DNA of 60,516 bases from Candidatus Falkowiibacteriota bacterium (GTDB taxonomy: Bacteria; Patescibacteriota; Patescibacteriia; Patescibacteriales; UBA12465). Both the position numbers and the translations under genes were made by a program. Below are positions 8,265 through 16,774 of this stretch, in pieces. The notes beneath the pieces were generated by a model, which worked only from the letters and a program-made list of their open reading frames with translations, ran no database searches and had not been told where the DNA came from. The stretch is from contig JAPLVZ010000003.1 of NCBI GenBank assembly GCA_026396805.1, forward strand, positions 1 to 60,516, written 5' to 3'. Position 1 is the first letter of the stretch. Each line of letters begins with the position of its first letter.

Positions 8265-8888
8265 ATGAAAACATCTATTGATTTTTTAATTTCGGAAGTT
8301 CACGATCTCTCCAAGGTAAAGATAATCGTATTCTCTCGTCACGGCGATAAGACGCCGGAAAATCATATAACCCTCAACTGCTTGAAGGGTATTATTGAAA
8401 ACGGCATGGAAGGCCTTGATCCGAGAATTAATGTTTTACAACTCGGTTCGGCCTGTATCCGGTCCACAGAAACTGCTGGCGCCGCCGCCCTCTGGATATC
8501 AATCAACGGAGGAAAAATATCTAAATATTTGCCGGTTGATGCGAGATTGGGAAGCGATAAACTTTTTCAGGATCTTTACACCCCAGAAATTAAGGAACAA
8601 ATGAAGGCCAACGACTGGAAGAATTACGAAGCCCTTTCGAAAGCTAATCTTGATGGGTTGATAAATTTCAAAATAGGGGTGGCTGCCGCAGTGGAAAAAA
8701 TGTTTAAAAAAATGAGATTCGGCGATATCGCCCTGTCTGTCTCTCATTCGCCAACCGTCGAAGTAGCATTCAACTGCTTCGCCGACCCTGATCAGTCTGA
8801 CGAAAAAATGCAAATTTATCCCTGCGACGGTATCATCTTGATTCAGATGGAAATCGGAAAAGGTCTTTGTATTTTCGCTTATCGGTAA
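8265..8888 (+). CDS. Histidine phosphatase superfamily protein (first)
   Basis: This 207-residue protein shows the histidine phosphatase signature: FSRHGDK near residue 24, with the His that becomes phosphorylated, an ACIRSTETA segment matching the usual second Arg region, and SVSHSPTVE near residue 160 with the second catalytic His. Family members act on phosphate esters, and SixA acts on phosphohistidine. No signal peptide is present. AAGG directly abuts the ATG. It is divergent from the ATP-binding-domain gene and ends at a good terminator. The substrate is unknown. Confidence 0.75.
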   Translation: MKTSIDFLISEVHDLSKVKIIVFSRHGDKTPENHITLNCLKGIIENGMEGLDPRINVLQLGSACIRSTETAGAAALWISINGGKISKYLPVDARLGSDKLFQDLYTPEIKEQMKANDWKNYEALSKANLDGLINFKIGVAAAVEKMFKKMRFGDIALSVSHSPTVEVAFNCFADPDQSDEKMQIYPCDGIILIQMEIGKGLCIFAYR

Positions 8889-8959
8889 GCTATTTGGGCT
8901 TTCCCGAAAAATTGAAATGCAAAAAAACAAAAAAATCTAAACTATTTAAAAATCGCATC

Positions 8960-8987
8960 AAGGCAGGAATAAATTTCTGCCTTTTTT
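8960..8987 (+). terminator. Intrinsic terminator after the first histidine phosphatase gene
   Basis: The 7 bp stem AAGGCAG/CTGCCTT with a 10-base loop is followed by a T run. Confidence 0.85.
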
Positions 8988-9047
8988 GTTTATAAAATTT
9001 TTATAGTACTATTCTCGCCTTCCCTACCCCGATTAACTATCTCCGGA

Positions 9048-9656
9048 TCATTTAATCAGTCCTAATCTCACTATCTGTTTTTTAAAACTACTGAAATCTT
9101 TATATAAAATTATTTTCACCCCGATTTTTTTGGCATAAGTTAAATTAAAATCCTGATCGTCGGTCATTAACACCTCGGCCGGTGTCAGTTTATATTTTTT
9201 TAGAATATATTTCATCATTCCCGGCGATTTCTTGTCCATTCTAAAATAATAACAATTTATAATTTTAAAATGGTCATATAATTTAAACTTCTCCACCACG
9301 TGTTTAAATTGCGCCGGCGTATTTTTGGAAAGAAGCAAAATTTTATAGCCCGTCTTCTTCAGTTTGATGGCCAGATTATAAATCGGACGATTCAAACGCT
9401 GAAAAGACAAATGTTTAGCCCTTAGCTCCGACCCTGATTCTTTTATTTTTAATTCCTTGGCGGCCAAATTAAAAGATTCGGCTTCAGAAATTTTTCCGGC
9501 GGCAGCGCGACAAAAATATTTATGATAAACGATTCGGTAGCATTCTTTATAATCTAAATCGTACTTGCGAGCCAGCCAGCGACAAGTATCTTGATAACTG
9601 CCGAAAGACATTACGCCATAAAGATCAATGATAATCAGCTTTATTTTCTTATCCAT
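9048..9656 (-). CDS. HAD superfamily hydrolase
   Basis: This 202-residue protein has the haloacid dehalogenase-like motifs in order: motif I IDLYGVM (about 10-16) with the nucleophile Asp, motif II LLLSKNT with the Ser, a Lys region (MDKKSPGMMKYIL) as motif III, and motif IV MTDDQDF with two acids. Motif I has Tyr where many HAD phosphatases have the second Asp, as in DxYG-type dehalogenases and some phosphatases. The cap is a short helical insert. It is probably a small-molecule phosphatase. The substrate cannot be read from the sequence, and the gene stands alone on the minus strand. Confidence 0.8.
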   Translation of the reverse strand: MDKKIKLIIIDLYGVMSFGSYQDTCRWLARKYDLDYKECYRIVYHKYFCRAAAGKISEAESFNLAAKELKIKESGSELRAKHLSFQRLNRPIYNLAIKLKKTGYKILLLSKNTPAQFKHVVEKFKLYDHFKIINCYYFRMDKKSPGMMKYILKKYKLTPAEVLMTDDQDFNLTYAKKIGVKIILYKDFSSFKKQIVRLGLIK

Positions 9657-9778
9657 ACTTTCTGCGTTCTTTATTATTACTATTATATTAGCATAAAACA
9701 GCTAAAAATATAATCTAATAAATTTCCGACCCGCGACTTTATCTTTTCTCATCTCGCGGATATATCTGATTATCAACC

Positions 9779-9807
9779 TTGTATTAGTTTTCATTATAGC
9801 ATATAAT
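9779..9807 (+). promoter_or_regulatory. Promoter of the AbiE pair, TTGTAT-17-TATAAT
   Basis: A -35-like TTGTAT (9779-9784) and a perfect -10 TATAAT (9802-9807) lie 17 bases apart. The predicted start is near 9814, just ahead of the GGTAACAT repeats. Confidence 0.65.
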
Positions 9808-9817
9808 AAGAGTTAAA

Positions 9818-9837
9818 GGTAACATCACGGGTAACAT
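9818..9837 (+). promoter_or_regulatory. Putative AbiEi operator: two GGTAACAT direct repeats
   Basis: GGTAACAT occurs at 9818-9825 and 9830-9837, 12 bases apart, immediately after the -10 box and before the antitoxin ATG at 9860. AbiEi-type antitoxins are known to bind repeats in their own promoter and repress it. These repeats are the obvious candidate site here. Confidence 0.5.
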
Positions 9838-9859
9838 TTAACCTATAAAGCATAAATAT

Positions 9860-10447
9860 ATGAAAAAAGCTGACATTTTAAACATTCTAAAAAGCAACAA
9901 TACGGTCTTTTCTTTTAAGGAGATATTGTTGGCCTCCGGAGAGAGTAGCCCGGCTCTTTTGAGACGCCGGATATATTACTACATAAAAAACGGACAACTC
10001 TACGGAATTCGTAGGGGTTTATATGCCAAAGATAAAAATTACAATAAGCGAGAATTAGCTACAAAAATATTTATTCCGGCTTACGTAAGTTTCGAGACCG
10101 TTTTAGTTGAAGCTGGAGTTATATTCCAACACTACGGTCAAATTTTTGTCGCTTCCTATCAGACAAAAGAAATAGATTGCGATGGACAAATTCTCTCTTT
10201 CAAGAAATTAAAAACCAATGTTCTCAATAATAATTCCGGAATAGAAAATAGCGGGTATTACTCGATTGCCTCTAAAGAAAGAGCGTTTTTGGATATTGTG
10301 TATTTAAACAAAGATTATCACTTTGATAATTTGTCGCCTTTGGATTGGGACAAGGTGTTTTCTATTTTGCCGATGTATGAAAATAAACGAATGACTAAAA
10401 AAGTCAATCAGTACTATAAAGATTTTAAATCTAAACAAAGCCAATAA
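9860..10447 (+). CDS. AbiEi-family antitoxin, type IV toxin-antitoxin
   Basis: This 195-residue protein has an N-terminal winged-helix region (about 1-60, ending in NGQLYGIRRGLYAKD, typical of AbiEi) and a C-terminal domain with SIASKERAFLDIVYL, a segment shared by the family. AbiEi proteins repress their own operon and counter the AbiEii nucleotidyltransferase without binding it. The next gene starts 4 bases after its stop. The promoter and direct repeats upstream fit autoregulation. The pair may protect against phage or stabilise the region. Confidence 0.8.
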   Translation: MKKADILNILKSNNTVFSFKEILLASGESSPALLRRRIYYYIKNGQLYGIRRGLYAKDKNYNKRELATKIFIPAYVSFETVLVEAGVIFQHYGQIFVASYQTKEIDCDGQILSFKKLKTNVLNNNSGIENSGYYSIASKERAFLDIVYLNKDYHFDNLSPLDWDKVFSILPMYENKRMTKKVNQYYKDFKSKQSQ

Positions 10448-10451
10448 ATTT

Positions 10452-11156
10452 ATGACAATAGACAGAAATACACACAAAAATATTCTTATCAGAATCCTTA
10501 AAGACATATTTACCGATCCTAACGTCGGACCTTTTCTTGGCTTCAAGGGAGGAACGGCCGCTTTCCTTTTTTATGATCTTAATCGTTTTTCAGTAGACCT
10601 AGATTTCGATCTGCTGGAGGCAACTAAAGAAGATCGGATTTTCAACAGGGTTAAAGAGATTTTAGAAAGTTACGGAACGCTTAAAGAGGCCAAAATAAAA
10701 AGGTTTAATCTTTTTTATTTGCTTTCTTACGAAGAGAAGGTTGCCGGAGCTCAAAATGTAAAAGTTGAAATCAATCGCAGAGATTTTGGTTCTAAGTATG
10801 AAGTAAAGTCATACATCGGCATCCCGATGAAAGTGATGGTTAAGGAAGATATGGCGGCTCACAAACTCTGCGCGATGTCTGAAAGAATTGGTAAAACTAA
10901 CCGAGATATTTTTGATGTCTATTTCTTTCTGAAAGATAATTGGCCAGTTAATAAACAGATTGTGGAAAATCGCACCGGCCTGACATATAAAGAATTCCTG
11001 CGGAAGAATATTGAATTATTGGAAAAGACTACGGATCGCAATATTCTTTCGGGTATGGGTGAGCTTTTGGATGAAAAGCAAAAATCTTGGGTTAAGTTAA
11101 AACTCAGGACAGAGACGATATTCCTGATGAAGCTGGCGTTAGATAACGAAAAATAA
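10452..11156 (+). CDS. AbiEii-family nucleotidyltransferase toxin
   Basis: This 234-residue protein has the AbiEii/MenT-like core GFKGGTAAFLFYDLNRFSVD (about 30-50) followed by LDFDLL. The GG motif and the DxD acids are the nucleotide-transfer active site. Downstream, KEDMAAHKLCAM and NRDIFDVYFFL are also typical for the family. Known members modify tRNA or otherwise block growth by nucleotide transfer. It is translated right after the antitoxin and ends before a terminator at 11251. The active-site residues appear intact. Confidence 0.85.
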   Translation: MTIDRNTHKNILIRILKDIFTDPNVGPFLGFKGGTAAFLFYDLNRFSVDLDFDLLEATKEDRIFNRVKEILESYGTLKEAKIKRFNLFYLLSYEEKVAGAQNVKVEINRRDFGSKYEVKSYIGIPMKVMVKEDMAAHKLCAMSERIGKTNRDIFDVYFFLKDNWPVNKQIVENRTGLTYKEFLRKNIELLEKTTDRNILSGMGELLDEKQKSWVKLKLRTETIFLMKLALDNEK

Positions 11157-11250
11157 ATATATGCCGAAGGAAATCTATAAAAATGGAAAAAACTACTCTC
11201 AGCTAACTTAGTTGTCAAAATTGAATCAGGCAACCTGCAAGATAATAAAT

Positions 11251-11273
11251 TCCCCCGCCAGGGGGGTTTTTAT
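11251..11273 (+). terminator. Intrinsic terminator after the AbiE operon
   Basis: The stem CCCCC/GGGGG with a GCCA loop is followed by a T run. It lies about 95 bases after the toxin stop. Confidence 0.85.
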
Positions 11274-11291
11274 TTGGCATTCGCCTCTACT

Positions 11292-12167
11292 TTATTTTCC
11301 CCCTTCAATCCGATCGCGATATTCTTGCGCTAAAGCTTTAATCGGCGTTTCATCAACCGCGTATTCTTTATCACGGAACAATAATTTAACCGTCTTCTTT
11401 TTATTCTCGTCAATATCAACTTGGAATTGTATGCTTTCTCCCGGCTTTAAAGCGCCGCCGATTTCTTCTACATTCTTAAAACCAATCGCTTCCTGCAAAA
11501 AGGGTTCAATTTTTGGACCATGCGTTACATTTATTAAACGAACTTCTCTGCCCTTACGAAGCCTTTCCGTCATGCCAAGCTCTGTCGCCACCCTCTCCGC
11601 GATTTCCGTGGCGGTTTCATGACCGGTCAAAACTCCATTGGCCTTACAAATTTCCGGATTGTCCAGATACCATTGGACAATCAAAGAATATTTATCAAGT
11701 TTGGCTCCGCCCTTAATCTGCTCGTCCGCCCGGGCGCTGGCTAAAGGCATAATATTCTTAAAGTTATTTACCGCGTCCAACTCTTTCCTGGTTCTAATAT
11801 TAAATTCATTGGTTTCTCTTTGGTTGTTAACTAATTTTTCCGCTTTTGTGCCTTTTAGCGACTCTGTAGTTTTATTAATTACTTCAACGCTATCCCCAAC
11901 ATTTTGCAACATTAAATCGACGGTTTCTTGGGCTCGTAATTTAGGTGAGGCATATCCCTTAACCTCCGGCCCTTTTACCTTTCGTCCGTCCACCATTGAG
12001 GCTTCCTTGCCTTGTTCAGTTAAAAAATCAGCGCTCATACCGGTTTCCGGATTTTTACCCGGATCCTGATGACGCTTAAATTCTAGAACGGCTTTAATGT
12101 TAGAGCCGAATTCTTTCTTCTCTCCCCCGATCGTATTTTCGATGTTTTTAAAATTGAATAAACCCAT
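11292..12167 (-). CDS. Histidine phosphatase superfamily protein (second)
   Basis: This 291-residue protein has FKRHQDP near residue 32 in place of the usual RHG, GYASPKLRAQETVDLM near 92 (the conserved second Arg region) and NVTHGPKIEPF near 215 with the second catalytic His. Gln in place of Gly after the catalytic His is a variation also met in divergent members. It is larger than the usual 200 residues because of an insert of about 80 residues (about 115-195). No signal peptide is seen. It lies directly downstream of the four-gene swivel cluster but has its own promoter. Confidence 0.75.
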   Translation of the reverse strand: MGLFNFKNIENTIGGEKKEFGSNIKAVLEFKRHQDPGKNPETGMSADFLTEQGKEASMVDGRKVKGPEVKGYASPKLRAQETVDLMLQNVGDSVEVINKTTESLKGTKAEKLVNNQRETNEFNIRTRKELDAVNNFKNIMPLASARADEQIKGGAKLDKYSLIVQWYLDNPEICKANGVLTGHETATEIAERVATELGMTERLRKGREVRLINVTHGPKIEPFLQEAIGFKNVEEIGGALKPGESIQFQVDIDENKKKTVKLLFRDKEYAVDETPIKALAQEYRDRIEGGK

Positions 12168-12235
12168 AAATTTATTGGCCTTTTTAAAAATTAAGGCTTT
12201 AATTATTAAATGTTAATTTAAATTTCACTGCAATA

Positions 12236-12264
12236 TATTTACCATACCTGATGATTACTGTCAA
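12236..12264 (-). promoter_or_regulatory. Promoter TTGACA-17-TAAATA with TG extension
   Basis: On the minus strand a perfect -35 TTGACA (12264-12259) is followed after 17 bases by TAAATA (12241-12236), preceded by TGG as in extended -10 promoters. It would start transcription near 12229, about 62 bases before the second histidine phosphatase gene. Confidence 0.55.
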
Positions 12265-12291
12265 TTTTATTTTACCTCAATAATCCTTTCA

Positions 12292-13815
12292 TTAAATAAT
12301 TCTGACAATTCCTTTTTCCGCGTCCACTTCCACTAAATCGCCGTCTTTTAGAACGCGAGTGGCGATTTTCGTGCCGATGATACAGGGGGTATTAAATTCC
12401 CGGGAAACTATGGCGGCGTGAGAAGTAATTCCTCCCTGCTCGGTAATAATGGCGGCCGCTTTTTTCATCGCCGGTACAATATCGGGATTAGTAGCGATGC
12501 TGACTAAAATATCGCCCTGGTTCATCTTCTTCATGTCTTTAATCGAATTAATAATTTTTACGGTACCGCGCGCCCTACCGAGACAGGCCGCCTGGCCTCT
12601 GATTTCACGGACGGTAGAATCTATTTTCTGGGCGACCAGCTTTTCCCATTTTTTTACCGCTGGACCGATAAATAACAAATCGATATTTTTTTCGGCGTAA
12701 TAAACGCAGGCTCTTGTTCTGGCTTTCAGTTCGATAGACATTTTTTTATCAACATATCCCGCCTGCAAGGCTTTAATTATCTCGCCCGGAAACATAAATC
12801 TAATATACATCACCGGAAGCCGCAGCCGCTTACTTAATTCGGCAAAAATAAAATCCATTTTATAAGCCCATAATAACTGGGCGTCGCGGCGGAAGACTTT
12901 AGTCACGGAAAATTCCGCGTAAACGGAAAAAATCTTTAATAATTTTCCGGAGATTTTCAATTTCTTGATTAAAGCGCTTTGTTTACGCAAATTATCCCGG
13001 CGTTGTTTGGCTTTCTGCCGCAAAACTTGGCTAGCCTTTTGCCCGGAGGCGACAAACTTCTTAATCTCCGCCAGATAATAAGCCTCATTATAAATTCCGT
13101 CCCGGCCCAACCAGAGATGTTTTAAATAAAAATATTTAGCGATATGCCTTTTCAAATTTTTTTCAAATTCTGCTCCGCGCCGCGCCTGTTTTAAGGCGAC
13201 TAAATTTAAAAAAGAATCTTGCTCTTGGTCAATAACACTTTTTTCTTGGTGGACGCTCAAAGCGACTAAAGCGCCGTTCGCTTGATCGGCCGCGATCTTC
13301 TCTTCCAGCCTTTTCTTCAAGTAATTAGTAAAATTTCCATGAAACATATCGACGGCATTCGGCAACCAACCCCAGGAATACAGGGTGGCATGAAGTTTAT
13401 CCAATTCTAAAAATAAATCAGCTAATTGCTTACTGCTTAAACCGGCTAACCTGGTCGAATCGATAGACGTGGCCAAGCTTTTAAGCTCCGAGGAGTAACG
13501 CCGGATTTCTTTATTGATCCGCGCTCCGAAGGCCGGCCGATTAACTATTAAAGATAAAATATGCTTGGCGAAATCATCGCTGTCTTTCGCTCCATAATAA
13601 AATTTGATATTACAGCCGTTAAAAATCCCTAAAATTTTCTGATAGTTGCGTCCGACCGTTTTTTCCAGATCATTGGCAAAGGCCGATATGAATATCTGCG
13701 AAAACAAAAAATCAACATCCGGAATATCTTCCGCCAGCATCCAGGGGTCTCGATCATTTAAATGTTTAGGAGGGTGCGCCGTTAAAGCTGATTTTGTTTT
13801 TTTCATATCTTTCAT
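12292..13815 (-). CDS. Helical domain plus phosphohistidine swivel domain, paralogue 1
   Basis: This 507-residue protein has about 400 residues of mostly helical, Lys-rich sequence and then a C-terminal PEP-utilizer mobile domain (about 405-507). The domain contains GGITSHAAIVSRE, whose His466 is the phospho-accepting residue of PEP synthase, PPDK, enzyme I and rifampin phosphotransferase. There is no ATP-binding domain and no PEP barrel. Near residues 325-355 lies a segment (FAELSKRLRLP...GEIIKAL) shared with the three paralogues. Its start overlaps the stop of paralogue 2 by one base (TAATG), so translation is probably coupled. The substrate is unknown. The helical part may bind it, as in rifampin phosphotransferase (inference). 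Confidence 0.8.
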   Translation of the reverse strand: MKDMKKTKSALTAHPPKHLNDRDPWMLAEDIPDVDFLFSQIFISAFANDLEKTVGRNYQKILGIFNGCNIKFYYGAKDSDDFAKHILSLIVNRPAFGARINKEIRRYSSELKSLATSIDSTRLAGLSSKQLADLFLELDKLHATLYSWGWLPNAVDMFHGNFTNYLKKRLEEKIAADQANGALVALSVHQEKSVIDQEQDSFLNLVALKQARRGAEFEKNLKRHIAKYFYLKHLWLGRDGIYNEAYYLAEIKKFVASGQKASQVLRQKAKQRRDNLRKQSALIKKLKISGKLLKIFSVYAEFSVTKVFRRDAQLLWAYKMDFIFAELSKRLRLPVMYIRFMFPGEIIKALQAGYVDKKMSIELKARTRACVYYAEKNIDLLFIGPAVKKWEKLVAQKIDSTVREIRGQAACLGRARGTVKIINSIKDMKKMNQGDILVSIATNPDIVPAMKKAAAIITEQGGITSHAAIVSREFNTPCIIGTKIATRVLKDGDLVEVDAEKGIVRII

Positions 13816-15332
13816 TATAATTTCATCACATCCCCTTCATTAGCGTTCACTTCCACTAAATCACCGTCCTTTAAGACTTTAGTGGCAAATTTCGTTCCCA
13901 CCACACAGGGTATCCGCAATTCTCTGGAAACTATGGCGGCATGACAGGTCAAACCGCCCTCATCGGTAACCAGGGCCGCCGCTTGCCTGATTGCCGGCAT
14001 TAGATTAGGACTCGTCGTCGTGGCCACGAGAATATTTCCGCTCTCCATTTTATTCATTTCTTCCGGCATATTTATTAATCTGACGATACCGGTGACACGG
14101 CCGGAGAAAGCTGTGGTTCCTTGAAGATTTTCGGGCAATTTAATTTTATGTTCTCTGGCAACCTGTTGTTTAAAAAAGGCTTCGGCGCGACGACCGACGA
14201 GACAAAAACTCTTGCTTCCACGGCGGCCGTAAATAACAAGATTCATTCTCTGATTAATGATTTCAGTGTTAACTCTCCCCTGTAGCAGTGCGGCGGCGAT
14301 TTCTTGAGACAGCATCATCCTGACTTGGCGCAGACTTAAATTAAGCCGTCTGGCTATTTCTGTTAATAGGAATTCTAAATAATAATAGGAGTGACTTTGC
14401 AGTTCACGACGATAAGGCTTGATAAAAACCGCCGCGCGCGTCAATTCCACTATCTGGGTCTCGTACTGATTTAATTTAAGTTCTTTTAAAATCTTTTTTT
14501 GTTTAATTTTTAACTCTCTACTCTCTAACTGATAACTGCTTAATTCTTTTATCGGGTCAACACCGCGTCTTAAAAAATCCCGAATAATACCAATAAAATC
14601 CGTAATTTTCAGGGCCGGCCCTTCATAAACATAATTTACCCAGCAATATTTGACCGTATGATTCTTTAATGAATTAAATAATTTATGGTCGGAGTTCTGC
14701 AAACGTCTTAATAGCGCCGCGGCATCGGCGGTTTTGAATTCAGCCGTCAGTTTTTTACTATTCTTGATTCTGGCCAGTATTTTTAACAAAGCTAATTCTT
14801 GTGATTTGTTAATGGTCGAGCGGAGTGGCGTAGTTAAAACCTCGAAATATTTCTCCCGGCCTTTAATTTTTAAAATTCTGTTTAATTCATCCGATAAGAA
14901 AGTAGTATCTTGAAAATCAAGCAACGGCAATAATAATCCATAGGTATAAACCAAAGTATTCGACTTCACGTATCGCTGATAATAATTATTCAGAGTTTTA
15001 TTACTTTTTCCCTTAAAACCTTGCTTAAAGATTGCGATATCTTTAATTTGTTCTTTTCCCAATTTTTCCATCAAATCATACATTTTTCTTAAAAAATTCG
15101 GGTTGGTCTTAATTTTTCCAACTAAAGCGAGATGAGCGACGTGCCAATTACTAGGCCGATTAAAATACTCAGCCGCATGGTTTTCGATTTTACAAATAAA
15201 ATCGGCTGATCGGCCTAATATCTTTTGAAAGCCTTTGATAAAGGCGTCAACTAACATGAAAACAGGAAAAAGAGAAACTATATATTCGTTGGCGAATTTT
15301 GTCCATTTTTCTCCTCGGTTTTTATTCCCCAT
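13815..15332 (-). CDS. Helical domain plus phosphohistidine swivel domain, paralogue 2
   Basis: This 505-residue protein has the same build as its neighbours. The N-terminal helical part (about 1-400) has little obvious identity to the others except around residues 325-365 (LTEIARRLNLSLRQVRMML, then EIAAALLQG). The C-terminal swivel domain carries GGLTCHAAIVSRE with the catalytic His at 464, in the TCHAAI form used by PEP synthase. The start region overlaps the end of paralogue 3 by 11 bases and the stop overlaps the start of paralogue 1 by one base. All motifs are intact. Function is unknown beyond probable phosphotransfer. Confidence 0.8.
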   Translation of the reverse strand: MGNKNRGEKWTKFANEYIVSLFPVFMLVDAFIKGFQKILGRSADFICKIENHAAEYFNRPSNWHVAHLALVGKIKTNPNFLRKMYDLMEKLGKEQIKDIAIFKQGFKGKSNKTLNNYYQRYVKSNTLVYTYGLLLPLLDFQDTTFLSDELNRILKIKGREKYFEVLTTPLRSTINKSQELALLKILARIKNSKKLTAEFKTADAAALLRRLQNSDHKLFNSLKNHTVKYCWVNYVYEGPALKITDFIGIIRDFLRRGVDPIKELSSYQLESRELKIKQKKILKELKLNQYETQIVELTRAAVFIKPYRRELQSHSYYYLEFLLTEIARRLNLSLRQVRMMLSQEIAAALLQGRVNTEIINQRMNLVIYGRRGSKSFCLVGRRAEAFFKQQVAREHKIKLPENLQGTTAFSGRVTGIVRLINMPEEMNKMESGNILVATTTSPNLMPAIRQAAALVTDEGGLTCHAAIVSRELRIPCVVGTKFATKVLKDGDLVEVNANEGDVMKL

Positions 15333-16743
15333 ATTTTTTTATTATTTTCACCGTCCCTTTACCCGCATCCACTTCCACCAAATCCCCGTCTTTAAGGACT
15401 TTAGTCGCGATTTTAGTCCCGATAATACAGGGCTTTTTTAGCTCTCTGGCCGTAATGGCGGCATGGCAGGTTACTCCGCCCTCATCTGTTATAATGGCCG
15501 CGGCCTGCCGCATGATGGGCAAAAATTCCGGGTGAGTCATAGGAGTGACCAGAATACTGCCTTTTATAAATTTTTTAAAATCGTCTTGATGATAAATAAT
15601 TTTTATTCGGCCCATAATTTTTCCGGGGAAGGCGGTTGCGCCGCTGATTTCTTCACCTTGGTCATTGTTTGCAACCCGCACTAATAGTTTCTTAATTATT
15701 TTTTTATCCGAATAAATGGAAAACCGACCGAAAGATAACTCTAAAGCAAAATTCTTCATCCGCTCACGCGCTAACGCCTGCCATTTTTTATCCGGTTTTA
15801 TCAGGGCTTTCTGCAACTCATCGGCCAAGAGATAATTAGCCTCTATAAAACTAAGTTTTGTTCTTCTGGCTATTTCATGCCAAAAAGGGTGAAAAAACAA
15901 ATACGCGGGCCGGCGATAATCATCGCGCATTTCTTTAAGATAAGCAAACCGGCTGGCGGCGAGTAAAAGTTTTTTATGGCGCGGATTTTTAACTTTCACT
16001 AATAATCGGCGCAATAATTTTAAATTTTTCTGCCTATTGGCCTGATAATTTTTTAGACTTTCCTTGGCCGATAATTTATCGGGCAAATGTCTGCCTATTT
16101 CTTTTTCCGTTATGGGAGCGTCAATGAATTCATACATATTCAACCAGGCATATTTAGAGCAATATTCTTTAATTTGTTTCTGTAAGTTGACGGGATGAGC
16201 CGCGATTTGCAGAAGTTCTAGATTGGCTCTCATAATCTTAGTTTCCCGGTAGGGAGTAGAGAGGGCCGGCAGGAATTTTTTTAAATCAGGCCGGAAGCGG
16301 ATAAAATCCTCCGCGTCTTTTACCAATCCTTCGAGCGCCATAAAGGCCAACATCTGCCATTCGCCAAAAACTACCAGCTTAACCGCCAATTCTTTAACTA
16401 AATGACCAAGCGCAACATCGGATAATCTTGAAAAATCTTGTTTATTTATTTTAATTGACCAAACGAGCCAATTTTTGAAGATATTTTCATACTGACGGCA
16501 AAGGCCGGAAATATTTTTGGACAAAACATACTGACTAAACTTACGAAAAATATTTTTTGCTCCATCGGCCTCAATATAATAACCATGCAAGCCGCCCTCG
16601 GGTACAAAGAGTTTATCGCGGCATTTTGTCCAAATAGGAGTATCGGCTTGATAAGTTAAAAAATAAGAACTGGCGACAAAAGGCGCGTATCTTCTGGACC
16701 AAAGTAAATACCAGTTTTGTTTTTGATTAATCGGCTTTTTCAT
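15322..16743 (-). CDS. Helical domain plus phosphohistidine swivel domain, paralogue 3
   Basis: This is the shortest of the four (473 residues), with the swivel motif GGVTCHAAITARE and the catalytic His at 427. The shared linker segment is FWHEIARRTKLSFIEANYLL followed by DELQKAL (about 290-330). The N-terminal helical part begins with aromatic-rich sequence (QNWYLLWSRRYAPFVASSYF) and is clearly divergent from its siblings, which suggests different ligands for otherwise similar machines. It is separated from paralogue 4 by 31 bases and overlaps paralogue 2 by 11 bases. Confidence 0.8.
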   Translation of the reverse strand: MKKPINQKQNWYLLWSRRYAPFVASSYFLTYQADTPIWTKCRDKLFVPEGGLHGYYIEADGAKNIFRKFSQYVLSKNISGLCRQYENIFKNWLVWSIKINKQDFSRLSDVALGHLVKELAVKLVVFGEWQMLAFMALEGLVKDAEDFIRFRPDLKKFLPALSTPYRETKIMRANLELLQIAAHPVNLQKQIKEYCSKYAWLNMYEFIDAPITEKEIGRHLPDKLSAKESLKNYQANRQKNLKLLRRLLVKVKNPRHKKLLLAASRFAYLKEMRDDYRRPAYLFFHPFWHEIARRTKLSFIEANYLLADELQKALIKPDKKWQALARERMKNFALELSFGRFSIYSDKKIIKKLLVRVANNDQGEEISGATAFPGKIMGRIKIIYHQDDFKKFIKGSILVTPMTHPEFLPIMRQAAAIITDEGGVTCHAAITARELKKPCIIGTKIATKVLKDGDLVEVDAGKGTVKIIKKYGE

Positions 16744-16774
16744 GCTTTTATCTTAATAAAATCCTATTCCGAGC

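Noticed and set aside
11212-11622. Plus-strand frame opposite the second histidine phosphatase
   Set aside because: It crosses the AbiE terminator and is antisense to intact catalytic motifs.
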